A stretch of 64,000 nucleotides of DNA from Niastella sp. OAS944 (GTDB lineage Bacteria > Bacteroidota > Bacteroidia > Chitinophagales > Chitinophagaceae): positions 186,001 to 250,000 of the forward strand of contig JANUBW010000012.1 of NCBI GenBank assembly GCA_024809215.1, written 5' to 3'. Position 1 is the first letter of the stretch, and each line of letters opens with the position of its first letter. A program made the translations under genes and the position numbers. The notes under the pieces are model-generated. The model saw nothing but the letters and a program-made list of their open reading frames with translations. It was not told the origin of the DNA and ran no database searches. Of the stretch, positions 10,458 through 20,284 are shown piece after piece.

Positions 10458-13052
10458 TTACTTAATCGATACCTTTACCACCTTCAGGTCTTTTTCGGCA
10501 GAACTACTTCCATACAATACATCATACTCACCAGCCGCTACCGTCATTTTCCCATAACTGGTATCATAAAACTCAAATGCCGATGGCGGCAGGGTGATGA
10601 CCGCTTTTACCGTTTTTCCTGCAGGAACATCTATCCTTTTAAATCCTTTCAGCGTTTTGATCGGCCCGTTAGTATCACCTGTTTTACGCACGTATATCTG
10701 CACTATTTCAGTTCCGTTGCGCCTGCCTGTGTTGGTTATTGGTATAGATATAGTAATACTGTCCCTGTTGCTTATGTTGGTTTTGCCGAGTTGCGCATTT
10801 CCTATTGAGAAGGTGGTATAACTTAAACCAAAACCAAACTGAAAAAGCGGGTCGCTCATAAAGCGGTATGTTCTGCCCTTGAGGGAATAATCTTCAAAAT
10901 CGGCCAGTTGCGTGGTATCTTTATAAAAGGTAACAGGTAATTTACCGGAAGGGTTGTAATCGCCAAACAGCACATTAGCTACAGCCTGGCCGCCCGATTC
11001 GCCACCATACCAGGCCTGCAGAATGGCATCGCAACTTTCTGTTTCAGGCACCAGCCCAATGGCTGAGCCGGAGCAATTAACAAAAATAACTTTTTTACCC
11101 GCGGCCTTCAATGCTTTTAAACAATTGCGTTGTACCTCGGGTAATTGAATATCTGTACGATCGCCGCCTTTAAACCCAGGATATGACACCGGCATTTCCT
11201 CCCCTTCCAGCAAAGTGGAAAGACCACCAACGAATACTACTTCATCTATTCCTTTAAGTTTATTGATGAGGCCGCTAAAGTCGATATCTACTTCCTTACC
11301 AAAATCAAATTCGATATTTGCCTGCCAGTTGTTTAACTGTGCAAAGCGGAGTTCTATTTTATATTTTTTGCCACTTTCAACTTTGTAAGGGACCCTCGAT
11401 AGCAGGGTTCGCCAGTTATCGGTCCTTCTAACCATTGTTCCGTTTACGTACAACTGCATAGAACCTGTAGCCCCGCATTTAAACACTATTTCTTCTGTAC
11501 CGGCGGCAACAAATTCCGTTTCATACAAAGCTGAAAAATTTTCCAGTGCAACACCCGATGCAAATTCATGTTGACCCCCAGTGGTCAGTTTAAGCGGATT
11601 GGCTATTTGCTCTGTAATAACAGGATCGCCTTTCATTTCGCGGTTGTTCCAGTACGTAGCTTTAAACCCTTTTTTACCATCCATGGCACATTGTGAAAAA
11701 TAGCTTTGCGTTACTTTGTTCTCTACCAGGTCGCATGCCTTATCATACAACACCCTGTTGGCTGGCATTTTAGAGCGGATACCATTTAGGATATTGATTG
11801 TTCTAACCGGTTTGCCGTTATAATTCCCCCAAAGCATGGGGTCATTATCTGCATTAGGGCCAATGACTGCGATTTTTTTAGCGGTTTTGTTTAAAGGAAG
11901 GATATTATTTTTATTCTGCAATAATGTCATCGATTCCTGCGCCATGTCCAGCGCCAGTTTTCTATGCGCCTCATTATTGACGATCGACATTGGAAGGGAT
12001 GCCCAGGGTACCAATGCATCGTCATCCATATCGCCCAGATCGAAACGGCCAATCAATACCCGAAGCAAATGTTTGTCTATCTCTTTTTCGGTTATCAAAC
12101 CTCTTGATACGGCCTCCGGCAGGCTTTTAAATGCATACCCTTCCCACACGCATTCTACATCGGTACCTGCCAAAGCGCCCTTTGCCGAAGCATGTACAGC
12201 ATCGGACGATACTTTATGGCTTGTAAAAAAATCAGTAATGGCCCCACAGTCTGAAACCACCACATGTTTAAAGCCCCAATTGTCGCGCAGGATGGTTTGC
12301 AACAAACGGTTGTTGCCGCAACAGGGTTCATCATCCAGTCGCTGGTAAGCGCACATCACCTGCCGCACATCGGCATCGATCACCAGCGATTTAAATGCAG
12401 GCAGGTAAGTTTCATACAGATCGCGGGGATTTACCTGGTAAAGGTTCAGCGTATGCCTGCTCCATTCAGGACCTGAATGTACGGCGTAATGTTTGGCGCA
12501 GGCCAATAGCTTTCGGTATTTCGCATCGGCAGGCCCCTGTAAGCCTTTTACTACTGCAACGCCCATACGCGAGGTGAGGTAAGGATCTTCGCCATAGGTT
12601 TCCTGACCGCGGCCCCAGCGCGGGTCACGGAAGATGTTGACATTGGGCGTCCAAACGGAAAGACTCAGAAAGCGCCGGTTTTCTTTTCCATTCCGAATGG
12701 CCTCATGATACTTGGCACGCACCTCATCGGACGTAGCATCAAAGATCTTATATACCAATGAATCGTCGAATGAAGCAGCCATGCCAACAGGTTCGGGAAA
12801 AACGGTAACATTATCATTATTTGCCAGGCCATGCAATGCCTCACTCCACCAATTGAATTTTTTTATGCCCAACCGGGGTATAGCTGGTGACTGATCGAAC
12901 ATTAACGAGGCCTTTTCTTCCAATGTCAATCGCGCTATCAGATCTTTGGCCCTTTCTTCTGAAGGCAGGTTGGGGTTTTGATACGGCAGGTTTTGCGCAA
13001 AACCGTTTATCATTGATACAGATACCAATAAAACACTAATAAATCGTTTCAT
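10458..13052 (-). CDS. Secreted GH3 beta-glycosidase (probable beta-xylosidase) with inserted PA14 domain
   Basis: The 864-aa protein has a signal peptide (cleavage near NGFAQ). It then has a GH3 N-terminal barrel with nucleophile Asp268 (VVSDCGAI), the second alpha/beta domain split by a PA14 insert (about 461-600), and a C-terminal fibronectin-like domain from about 755. Bacterial GH3 enzymes with this order are mostly xylan 1,4-beta-xylosidases or beta-glucosidases; PA14 often shapes the substrate pocket. It is the first enzyme of the minus-strand run and starts 37 bp after the AraC-type regulator stop. Beta-xylosidase is my preferred reading because of its neighbours. Confidence 0.92.
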   Translation of the reverse strand: MKRFISVLLVSVSMINGFAQNLPYQNPNLPSEERAKDLIARLTLEEKASLMFDQSPAIPRLGIKKFNWWSEALHGLANNDNVTVFPEPVGMAASFDDSLVYKIFDATSDEVRAKYHEAIRNGKENRRFLSLSVWTPNVNIFRDPRWGRGQETYGEDPYLTSRMGVAVVKGLQGPADAKYRKLLACAKHYAVHSGPEWSRHTLNLYQVNPRDLYETYLPAFKSLVIDADVRQVMCAYQRLDDEPCCGNNRLLQTILRDNWGFKHVVVSDCGAITDFFTSHKVSSDAVHASAKGALAGTDVECVWEGYAFKSLPEAVSRGLITEKEIDKHLLRVLIGRFDLGDMDDDALVPWASLPMSIVNNEAHRKLALDMAQESMTLLQNKNNILPLNKTAKKIAVIGPNADNDPMLWGNYNGKPVRTINILNGIRSKMPANRVLYDKACDLVENKVTQSYFSQCAMDGKKGFKATYWNNREMKGDPVITEQIANPLKLTTGGQHEFASGVALENFSALYETEFVAAGTEEIVFKCGATGSMQLYVNGTMVRRTDNWRTLLSRVPYKVESGKKYKIELRFAQLNNWQANIEFDFGKEVDIDFSGLINKLKGIDEVVFVGGLSTLLEGEEMPVSYPGFKGGDRTDIQLPEVQRNCLKALKAAGKKVIFVNCSGSAIGLVPETESCDAILQAWYGGESGGQAVANVLFGDYNPSGKLPVTFYKDTTQLADFEDYSLKGRTYRFMSDPLFQFGFGLSYTTFSIGNAQLGKTNISNRDSITISIPITNTGRRNGTEIVQIYVRKTGDTNGPIKTLKGFKRIDVPAGKTVKAVITLPPSAFEFYDTSYGKMTVAAGEYDVLYGSSSAEKDLKVVKVSIK

Positions 13053-13088
13053 TTATTCAAATAGCTTTTTTATATATCGGATCGCCAA

Positions 13089-13922
13089 TCACACAGCAAC
13101 AGCTAAAGGCAATTGTTTCATCGCTTTTAAAGAGTTTATTGGTAACTGGCTGCTATCCTGCATTTCTTTCTTTTTAATGCGTTGCCAGGTTGCAGGGGTT
13201 ACTTTATAATGCTTCAAAAAGGCTTTTCCAAAACTGCTTTGAGATTGAAACCCCACCATTTTGGCAATTTCGAATACCTTGTACCCACCCATCTCTAATT
13301 GTTCGGCGGCCTTTTTTAGCCTGGCCTCATTGATCAGTTCATTCGGCGTACGGGTAGTAATGGTTTTTAATTTTCGATACAGGGTGGGCCTGCTCATATT
13401 CAAAAGTTTGGCAAGCAGATGTACATCAAGCAATGGGTCGTGAAGATGGCTGGCAATGCAACTGTTCAGTTTTTTATCAAACTCTTCTTCGTTGTCTGCT
13501 TCAGGAAAATTGTTGTAAACCGGTTTTGAAGAACCAAGGTGCCGGGAAACCTTTATTCTATTGATGATCAAATTGTTGATCTGAGCTTCCAGGTAATTCC
13601 AGGGTGTAGAAACGGGCATACAGGCGTCGGCGCCAGCTTCCAGGGCTTTTATTTTTTCTTCAAGGGAATCTTCGACCGTCAGTAATATTACCGGGATGTG
13701 TGCATGGCGCGATGAAGCTTTTATTTGTGTGCATATTTTCCAACCATTCAGCGCCGGCAGCTGTACGCTGCATATAATTAATTGAATAGAAGCTTTTTCA
13801 AACACCTGGCATATTCCTTCCAGGCTGCAGGCTACAAAAAGCTGGTACGCATTGATCAGGTTTTTGTGCAGGGCATGACAGGGCTTTTGCGTCCCTGCTA
13901 TCAAAAGGACGTTATTTCGCAT
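13089..13922 (-). CDS. AraC-type regulator with degenerate receiver domain
   Basis: The 277-aa protein has an N-terminal receiver-like fold (about 4-118) and a C-terminal AraC double helix-turn-helix (about 150-255, with LLNMSRPTLYRKLKTIT and IAKMVGFQSQSSFGKAFLK). The receiver lacks the usual chemistry. The phosphoacceptor position in LIICSVQLPALNG is Ser52 rather than Asp, the N-terminal acidic pair after the first strand is missing (LLIAGTQ), and the conserved KP pair is replaced (CMPVSTPW). Thr82 survives. The C-terminal part resembles that of the divergent hybrid sensor. It is transcribed toward the GH3 operon and probably regulates it without phosphorylation. No signal peptide, so cytoplasmic. 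Confidence 0.85.
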   Translation of the reverse strand: MRNNVLLIAGTQKPCHALHKNLINAYQLFVACSLEGICQVFEKASIQLIICSVQLPALNGWKICTQIKASSRHAHIPVILLTVEDSLEEKIKALEAGADACMPVSTPWNYLEAQINNLIINRIKVSRHLGSSKPVYNNFPEADNEEEFDKKLNSCIASHLHDPLLDVHLLAKLLNMSRPTLYRKLKTITTRTPNELINEARLKKAAEQLEMGGYKVFEIAKMVGFQSQSSFGKAFLKHYKVTPATWQRIKKKEMQDSSQLPINSLKAMKQLPLAVAV

Positions 13923-14100
13923 GGCAGCTTCGTTTTAGGCAGTCAAAATTTTGTACGTGAATCAAAAACGTCAGTCGTACATTTAAAGACAAAATTAGCC
14001 CTGTCGTTAATGGCGGGCTTGCCAACTTTGTCGGAAATAGTAGCAATTTTGTTCGATCGGAAGGAGATATTGTATTACTTTACCAAAACGATTGCAAGAC

Positions 14101-17100
14101 ATGCGAAAATATAGTTATATATTTTTGGTTTATGTGTTAATCTCTTACATCAGCGTGCACGCCCAAACGGGCCATATCAATTTTACTTCGCTTTCAACCA
14201 GGGACGGTTTGTTATCCAATTCAGTAAATGCTATTCTAAAAGATCGCTATGGGCTCATGTGGTTTGCTACCGATGACGGTTTGAATAAATTTGATGGAAC
14301 AAATTTTACTGTATACCGATACCAACCAGGCGACAGCTCCAGCCTGCGTACCAACGAAGTGCTTGCATTACATGAAGACAGATCGGGAAATTTATGGATT
14401 GGCACCAGCGGTGGCGGCCTCAGCCTTTACGACCGGAAAAAAGACCGCTTCCTCCATTACCCTAAACAAACCGGCACCGCCAGTCTGTCGGGAAGCGATG
14501 TCATCAGGGGCATATGCAGTGACTATCGCGGTAAAATATGGATCGCACAATATGAGGGCTTATATATGTTTGATCCTGCAACCCAATCCATTTCTAAATA
14601 CCTGTTGCGGGATGGGGAGGGCAGACCGGTAAAAACAACCCTGCTTTCTATTTATGAAGACAGTAAACAAAGGTTATGGGTCTCAACCGATAACGGCCTT
14701 TTTCAGTATAATGTTCAAACAAACACTTTCAGGTTGTACGAGAACGATAAGGCAGATCCTTCCAGTTTGGCCGTAAACAGGATAAGAGCGGTGACAGAAG
14801 ACAAATGGGGAAATATTTGGGTGGGAACTGCAAGCGGGTTAAGCAAACTGAAGCCAGATGGGTCGGGATTTATTCATTACAATTATCTAAAAGGTATTGA
14901 GCTTAATTATTTAGCCGCCGACGACCAGGGTTTATTATGGATAGGCAGCCTCAACGGCCTGTACGTTTATAATATACAGGCTGATAGCTTTTCGGTTTAT
15001 ACCCATGAAAACCGCAACCACCAAAGCTTAAGCGGTAATGGAGTGCGGTGTATATATATTGATAAACACGGTATTTACTGGTTTGGCACTTACCAGGGCG
15101 GTGTTTGCAAATACGATAAAAATCTTAATCTGTTCAATATTACCCTTAACAGCAGTTTCCAGGAAAACAGGACCAATATTGCCGTTATTACCTCTATGAC
15201 TGAAAATGAGCATGGTAATTTTTTGATAGGAACAAATGGTAACGGTTTATATGAATACGATCGCAAAAAAGAACTGGCATATCCTGTAAATCTGCCGGTG
15301 AAAAACATGTCAGCCAATTCCCTGGCGGTACTGGCTTTGCTTCGCACAAAAACCAATAAGCTTTATATAGGAACTTTTTCTAAAGGTTTGATCATTGCAG
15401 ACCGGCGAACAGGAACGTATAAACAAATGGTAAAGGGATCAGGGCCTAACGACCTTACCAGTAATGATATATTCAGTTTATTTGAAGACAGCAAAGGTAA
15501 TGTATGGATAGGCACCAATGGCGACGGCATTATTGTAATGAATAATGATCGGGTGGTTGCCAGGTATTCGCCCCTGCCCCAGCCTAATGGCGTAGTGCAT
15601 TTACCCATCAATGGCTACATAAGGGCCTTTGAGGAAGATGTTAATGGCAATATATGGATAGGCACCCATGGCGGCGGTATTGCCGTATATGAACCTGCCA
15701 CAGGTAAATGGACCATATACACCCAGGAGAACAGCCAGCTGCCCAGCAATAAAATACAATGCCTGCACCAGGACAGTAAAGGAAAAATGTGGATTGGTAC
15801 TTTTAGTGGCCTGGCTGCATTCGATGCGAATAAACACCTGTTTAGAATTTTTTCCGAAAAGGACGGATTACAAAACACCATGGTGTACCAAATTGTGGAA
15901 GACGCAACAGGTAAACTATGGATGTCAACCAATACTGGTATAAGCAGGTTCGACCTCAAAACAAATAGTTTCTGGAACTTCACGCATTTAAATGGACTTC
16001 AAAACTCGAACTTTGTTCGTGGTGTGGGTTTGCGGTTATCTGATGGTGAACTGCTTTTTGGCGGGTTGGAAGGATTTAATCATTTTTATCCCGACCAGCT
16101 CACTATTAATCGAAATGTACCACAGGTAATTTTAACCGATCTTAAGATCTCCAACAAATCTGTTACTGCCGGTAATGATGCTCCTATTAAAGAACATATT
16201 TCTGTAGCAAATGAAATAAGGCTGAATTATAAGCAAAATTTTGCGCTGGGATTTGTAGCCCTCAATTATACCATACCAAAACAAAACCACTACGCCTATA
16301 AACTGGATGGCTTTGATAAAGACTGGAACTATATTGGCCCAGGGAACATGGCATCCTATACCAATCTGGATCCCGGTGAATATACTTTTCGGATCAAAGC
16401 CAGCAACAACGATGGCATCTGGAGCACTAAAGACACTACAATAAAAATATTTGTAAAGCCGCCCTTCTGGCGCACCACCTACGCTTATGTATTTTATATA
16501 CTTGGCATTGGCGGCTTACTCCTGTATAGCAGGTACAGAGGTTTATCAAGACTAAGAAAGAAGTTTGCTTTGGAACAGGAGCGGCAGAAAGTTAAACGTA
16601 TACAGGAACTTGACCGTATGAAGTTGAAATTCCTTACAAACCTCAGTCATGATTTCAGAACGCCTATATCGTTGATCATGGGTCCGGTTGACCAGTTGAT
16701 GGAAGGTGAAGGAAATCCGGGAAAGCTTGAAAAACTAAGTATGGTTAGGCGTAATGCCCGAAGGTTGCTAAACCTGGTGAATCAATTGCTCGACTTCAGA
16801 AAGATGGAAGAGCATGAATTAAAATTACAATTATCGAAAGGCGAGTTTGTTTCTTTTTTAAAAGAAGTAACAGAGTCTTTCAGCGATATGTCGGAAAGGA
16901 AAAATATCCGCTTCACATTTAAAACCTGCATCGACCGGTTAGATGCTTATTTTGACCGCGATAAAATGGAAAGGATCCTGTTCAATTTATTATCCAATGC
17001 ATTCAAATTTACGTTAGCCGGCGGCCATATCACCGTGGATCTGCAAAAGGCTGAAAGTTCAGACGACCAGGAATACACCTTGGTATCGATCAACGTGATC

Positions 17101-18201
17101 GATACGGGCATCGGCATTCCTGCTGATAAAAAAGATATGATATTCGATCGCTTTTTTCAGAACGATACCAGCGCGGCTATACTTAACCAGGGTACCGGCA
17201 TCGGTTTGTCGATCACGAAAGAGTTCATCAAATTACATGGAGGAAACATAAAGGTAGAAAGCGAACCAGGAAAAGGATGTGCATTCACCATACAGGTTCC
17301 GCTTAAACGGGTGAATAAAACAACCATCACCGAACAGCCCATCATGCAAACAGAAGAGGAAATTTCGAACATCGGCGTTAACGCTTCATCGGCAACGCAA
17401 CAAGAAGATTCTATGGACAATGCTGTGTCTGTGCTTTTGGTAGAAGATAATGATGATTTCAGGTTTTACCTGAAAGACAATCTCCGCAATAAATACAAAG
17501 TAATTGAGGCTACTAACGGCAAAGAGGGATGGCAGAAAACACTATCCACTCATCCGCAACTGGTAATAAGTGATATAAGTATGCCTGAAATGGATGGAAT
17601 TGAACTTATTAAAAAAATAAAATCCGATAAAAGAACAAATCATATTCCGGTGATCCTGCTTACTGCCATAACGGGCCAGGAACAACAACTCAAGGGACTG
17701 GAAACCGGGGCCAATGACTATATTACCAAACCATTCAATTTTGAGGTGTTAAATGCCAAAATAAAGAACCTGCTTTATTTAAAGAACACCATGCAAAGTA
17801 CTTATTCGAAACAGATCAAGGTAATGGCCACTGACCCTGTTGTGGAATCGGCTGATGAGAAATTATTAACCGAAATAGCCACCTATCTCGAAAACAACCT
17901 CACCAATCCGCAATTGTCTGTAGAGAACTTAAGCAAACAATTTGGAATGAGCAGAAGCACGTTATATACCAAACTATTGGAGCTGACCGGTCAAACACCG
18001 GTAGAGTATATCCGTTCGTTCCGCCTTGACAAAGCTGCCGCGCTGATGGAAAAAAGCACCATGACCATCTCGGAGATCTCTTACCAGGTTGGCTTTACAA
18101 CTTCTAATTATTTTGCCAAATCATTCAAGAGCAAGTTCAACATGCTGCCTTCGGAATTCATTGCAAAGAATAGAAAAGTAAACCCAAACAAACCGCAATA
18201 G
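14101..18201 (+). CDS. Hybrid two-component system protein (propeller sensor, histidine kinase, receiver, AraC output)
   Basis: This 1366-aa one-protein sensor starts at the ATG at 14101, three codons after a TTG that merely extends the frame. Order: signal peptide (1-22), two-component-regulator propeller repeats of the type GNIWIGT (about 30-700), Y_Y_Y domain (about 700-785), one membrane helix (about 790-812), HisKA with His850 (NLSHDFRTP), HATPase (about 950-1067), receiver with Asp1158 (VISDISMPEMDG) and AraC HTH (about 1254-1357). Such proteins bind oligosaccharides in the periplasm and activate nearby utilisation genes. Its position next to the arabinoxylan enzyme run suggests xylan or arabinoxylan fragments as ligand. 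All key residues are present. Confidence 0.95.
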   Translation: MRKYSYIFLVYVLISYISVHAQTGHINFTSLSTRDGLLSNSVNAILKDRYGLMWFATDDGLNKFDGTNFTVYRYQPGDSSSLRTNEVLALHEDRSGNLWIGTSGGGLSLYDRKKDRFLHYPKQTGTASLSGSDVIRGICSDYRGKIWIAQYEGLYMFDPATQSISKYLLRDGEGRPVKTTLLSIYEDSKQRLWVSTDNGLFQYNVQTNTFRLYENDKADPSSLAVNRIRAVTEDKWGNIWVGTASGLSKLKPDGSGFIHYNYLKGIELNYLAADDQGLLWIGSLNGLYVYNIQADSFSVYTHENRNHQSLSGNGVRCIYIDKHGIYWFGTYQGGVCKYDKNLNLFNITLNSSFQENRTNIAVITSMTENEHGNFLIGTNGNGLYEYDRKKELAYPVNLPVKNMSANSLAVLALLRTKTNKLYIGTFSKGLIIADRRTGTYKQMVKGSGPNDLTSNDIFSLFEDSKGNVWIGTNGDGIIVMNNDRVVARYSPLPQPNGVVHLPINGYIRAFEEDVNGNIWIGTHGGGIAVYEPATGKWTIYTQENSQLPSNKIQCLHQDSKGKMWIGTFSGLAAFDANKHLFRIFSEKDGLQNTMVYQIVEDATGKLWMSTNTGISRFDLKTNSFWNFTHLNGLQNSNFVRGVGLRLSDGELLFGGLEGFNHFYPDQLTINRNVPQVILTDLKISNKSVTAGNDAPIKEHISVANEIRLNYKQNFALGFVALNYTIPKQNHYAYKLDGFDKDWNYIGPGNMASYTNLDPGEYTFRIKASNNDGIWSTKDTTIKIFVKPPFWRTTYAYVFYILGIGGLLLYSRYRGLSRLRKKFALEQERQKVKRIQELDRMKLKFLTNLSHDFRTPISLIMGPVDQLMEGEGNPGKLEKLSMVRRNARRLLNLVNQLLDFRKMEEHELKLQLSKGEFVSFLKEVTESFSDMSERKNIRFTFKTCIDRLDAYFDRDKMERILFNLLSNAFKFTLAGGHITVDLQKAESSDDQEYTLVSINVIDTGIGIPADKKDMIFDRFFQNDTSAAILNQGTGIGLSITKEFIKLHGGNIKVESEPGKGCAFTIQVPLKRVNKTTITEQPIMQTEEEISNIGVNASSATQQEDSMDNAVSVLLVEDNDDFRFYLKDNLRNKYKVIEATNGKEGWQKTLSTHPQLVISDISMPEMDGIELIKKIKSDKRTNHIPVILLTAITGQEQQLKGLETGANDYITKPFNFEVLNAKIKNLLYLKNTMQSTYSKQIKVMATDPVVESADEKLLTEIATYLENNLTNPQLSVENLSKQFGMSRSTLYTKLLELTGQTPVEYIRSFRLDKAAALMEKSTMTISEISYQVGFTTSNYFAKSFKSKFNMLPSEFIAKNRKVNPNKPQ

Positions 18202-18223
18202 CCGGCCTCTTTAATCAACAATA

Positions 18224-18262
18224 AAAAAGCCAGGCAGCGACCGGTTCGCTGCCTGGCTTTTT
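18224..18262. terminator. Bidirectional intrinsic terminator between sensor and GH43
   Basis: A perfect 17-bp inverted repeat (AAAAAGCCAGGCAGCGA at 18224-18240, mirrored at 18246-18262) with a 5-nt loop has an A tract on the left and a T tract on the right. It therefore works for both converging genes. Confidence 0.93.
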
Positions 18263-18288
18263 AGCTGTTGCATTTATAGTTTATTACC

Positions 18289-20034
18289 TTATGGAATAAC
18301 AATATCATTGGCAGATGTTGCATACAACCCGATTAACGCTCCCGTAAAGCCACCTGCCACATCAGTAGAGAGAATATCTCCCGATACGGTTCCGCCGAGG
18401 TTCGTGAAACGCTGGCCATCGATAGAATAATTAAATGTATAGCTATCACCTTTGGCTGTAACATTCAATTGTACAGCACCACTTACATCCACCTTCGCGC
18501 TGGCAATTATAGTTGACTTACCGCCTTCCGTTCTTTCCAGTACTAAATAATCATCGTTGCCCTTCTTTGTTATTCCAAATACATAATTGAAACTTTCTTT
18601 TTGATAACATACCATACCAGCCAGGTCTTTCTCAGATTGCGGAATGTATTTCAAAGACACCGTGGCCTCGAAAGTGGCATGCTGCTGCCGGTAAAAAAGC
18701 GTGGAAGTAGGTTCTGCTGCTTTGATGGTTACCGGAAATGGTTTGATCTTTAAACCGTTTTGAGTGGTAGCAATGAAATTTTCGCGGGACCCTCTTACAC
18801 CAATCCATCGAAAGTCGGGCTTTGATGCGGTAAATTTATCGGTGAAGGTGAAATTTCCGTTGGGTAAAAAGCCATTTTGACCAGCCTGGTTGTTAACGCC
18901 TGCAGGCATTTTTATTGTTGGCTTCAATGGTATAAGGCCGTTTTCAAACTGAGGGAATTCGCCACTCCAGTCTACAGGCAGTAAAAAAGTTTCGCGGCCG
19001 GTATTTACGCGGCCCTTTTCATTGGGACGAACGGCCAGGAACACGCCGTAATACTTTCCATTGGGACCTTCTACAAGATCAGCATGCCCTGCCCAGTCTA
19101 CTTTATCTTTTCTGTCTTTTTGAAAATACCGTTGCGTAAGAATAGGATTGTTAGGCGCAGGTATAAAAGGCCCGGTTGGTTTGTCACTTACAAACACCAC
19201 TTCGCTGTGCCAGCCCCCTGTACCCCCTTCAGCACACATGAGGAAATAACGGCCCTTTCTTTTATAAAGATGCGGGCCTTCGATCCAAATGGGTTTCTGG
19301 GTGATGTCTATCCCGCCGTCTACAATAATTTTATCGGTACCTGCAATGACCTCATCTTTTTTCAGGTCATATTCCCATAATTTAATGACCCGGTGCCCGT
19401 TGTACAGCGCTTTTCCTGTTGGTGGCGCATCGTTGTGAACGAGATATGCCTTTCCGTTATCATCGAAGAAAAGGGAGGGATCGATGCCATCGAACTTAAG
19501 TTTAATGGGATCGCTCCAGCCTTTGGCCGGGTCCTGGGTTTTCACAACCATATTACCAATACCACCTGCAATTTGTGTGGTGATCATGTAAAAGGTACTG
19601 TTGTACGGATTGTATTTGATATCCGGCGCATAGATGCCGGCAGATATACCTGCCTTCTCTACCTTTAGTTGAGACGGCCTGTCGAGCACATGACCCAGCT
19701 GTTTCCAGTTTACCAGGTCGTTGGAATGAAAGATGGGTACACCCGGCACCATGGAAAAGGAAGAGTTGACGAGATAATAATCATTCCCTTTCCGGGTAAT
19801 ACTCGGATCGGGGTAACAACCCTGCAAAATTGGACTGTAAATTTCACCCGGCTGCAATGGATTGTCCTTGTAAATGGGGTCGTTGCCCTTGTAAGTAAAC
19901 TGGGTAAAGAGCGGCTCATTTTTTTCATTACCGTCTTTTTGAGAAAAAGCGTTCATATGAACACATAAAGCCGTGAAGACGATATACACGCCTCTCTTTT
20001 GCCATGCTGTTAGCCTGAATCTTACATGCTTCAT
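18289..20034 (-). CDS. Secreted GH43 beta-xylosidase-like enzyme
   Basis: The 581-aa protein has an N-terminal hydrophobic segment (about 13-31, cleavage near AFSQ). The GH43 domain starts with GCYPDPSI (base Asp76), then FDGIDPSLFF (Asp185) and IEGPHLYKR (acid Glu252). The phrase PGVPIFHSNDLVNWKQLGHVLDRPSQL is characteristic of XynB-type GH43. The C-terminal portion (about 395-580) is the concanavalin-like beta-xylosidase domain. It lies between two terminators (20230-20265 upstream and 18224-18262 downstream), so it is probably its own transcription unit, although it follows SusD on the same strand. Beta-xylosidase or arabinofuranosidase activity is inferred. Confidence 0.9.
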   Translation of the reverse strand: MKHVRFRLTAWQKRGVYIVFTALCVHMNAFSQKDGNEKNEPLFTQFTYKGNDPIYKDNPLQPGEIYSPILQGCYPDPSITRKGNDYYLVNSSFSMVPGVPIFHSNDLVNWKQLGHVLDRPSQLKVEKAGISAGIYAPDIKYNPYNSTFYMITTQIAGGIGNMVVKTQDPAKGWSDPIKLKFDGIDPSLFFDDNGKAYLVHNDAPPTGKALYNGHRVIKLWEYDLKKDEVIAGTDKIIVDGGIDITQKPIWIEGPHLYKRKGRYFLMCAEGGTGGWHSEVVFVSDKPTGPFIPAPNNPILTQRYFQKDRKDKVDWAGHADLVEGPNGKYYGVFLAVRPNEKGRVNTGRETFLLPVDWSGEFPQFENGLIPLKPTIKMPAGVNNQAGQNGFLPNGNFTFTDKFTASKPDFRWIGVRGSRENFIATTQNGLKIKPFPVTIKAAEPTSTLFYRQQHATFEATVSLKYIPQSEKDLAGMVCYQKESFNYVFGITKKGNDDYLVLERTEGGKSTIIASAKVDVSGAVQLNVTAKGDSYTFNYSIDGQRFTNLGGTVSGDILSTDVAGGFTGALIGLYATSANDIVIP

Positions 20035-20229
20035 TATTGTGTTTTTAAGTTTTCTTTCACTTAATCCTGCTTCACATACTGCAATACAAAAGTAGTTTCA
20101 CACCATAAAAGCGTATGGCAGAAATCACTTAGATAATAGTCCAAATGTTTAAATTAACATGTAGGTAAAGAATCGAAGATGGGTATGCATAAGTTTATTA
20201 AAAAAGCAGCCGTTCATAACAAACATCTT

Positions 20230-20265
20230 AAAAAAATGGTTACCCGGTTGGGTAACCATTTTTTT
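20230..20265. terminator. Intrinsic terminator after SusD
   Basis: A perfect 16-bp inverted repeat (AAAAAAATGGTTACCC at 20230-20245 and its mirror at 20250-20265) with a GGTT loop sits 20 bp past the SusD stop. On the minus strand it ends in a T run, so it ends the SusCD transcript. It is symmetric and could work in both directions. Confidence 0.92.
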
Positions 20266-20284
20266 ATTATTAAGAGGAACCTTC

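Noticed and set aside
11836-12348. 170-aa plus-strand ORF
   Set aside because: Antisense shadow of the GH3 gene; composition rich in Ser and Cys without motifs.
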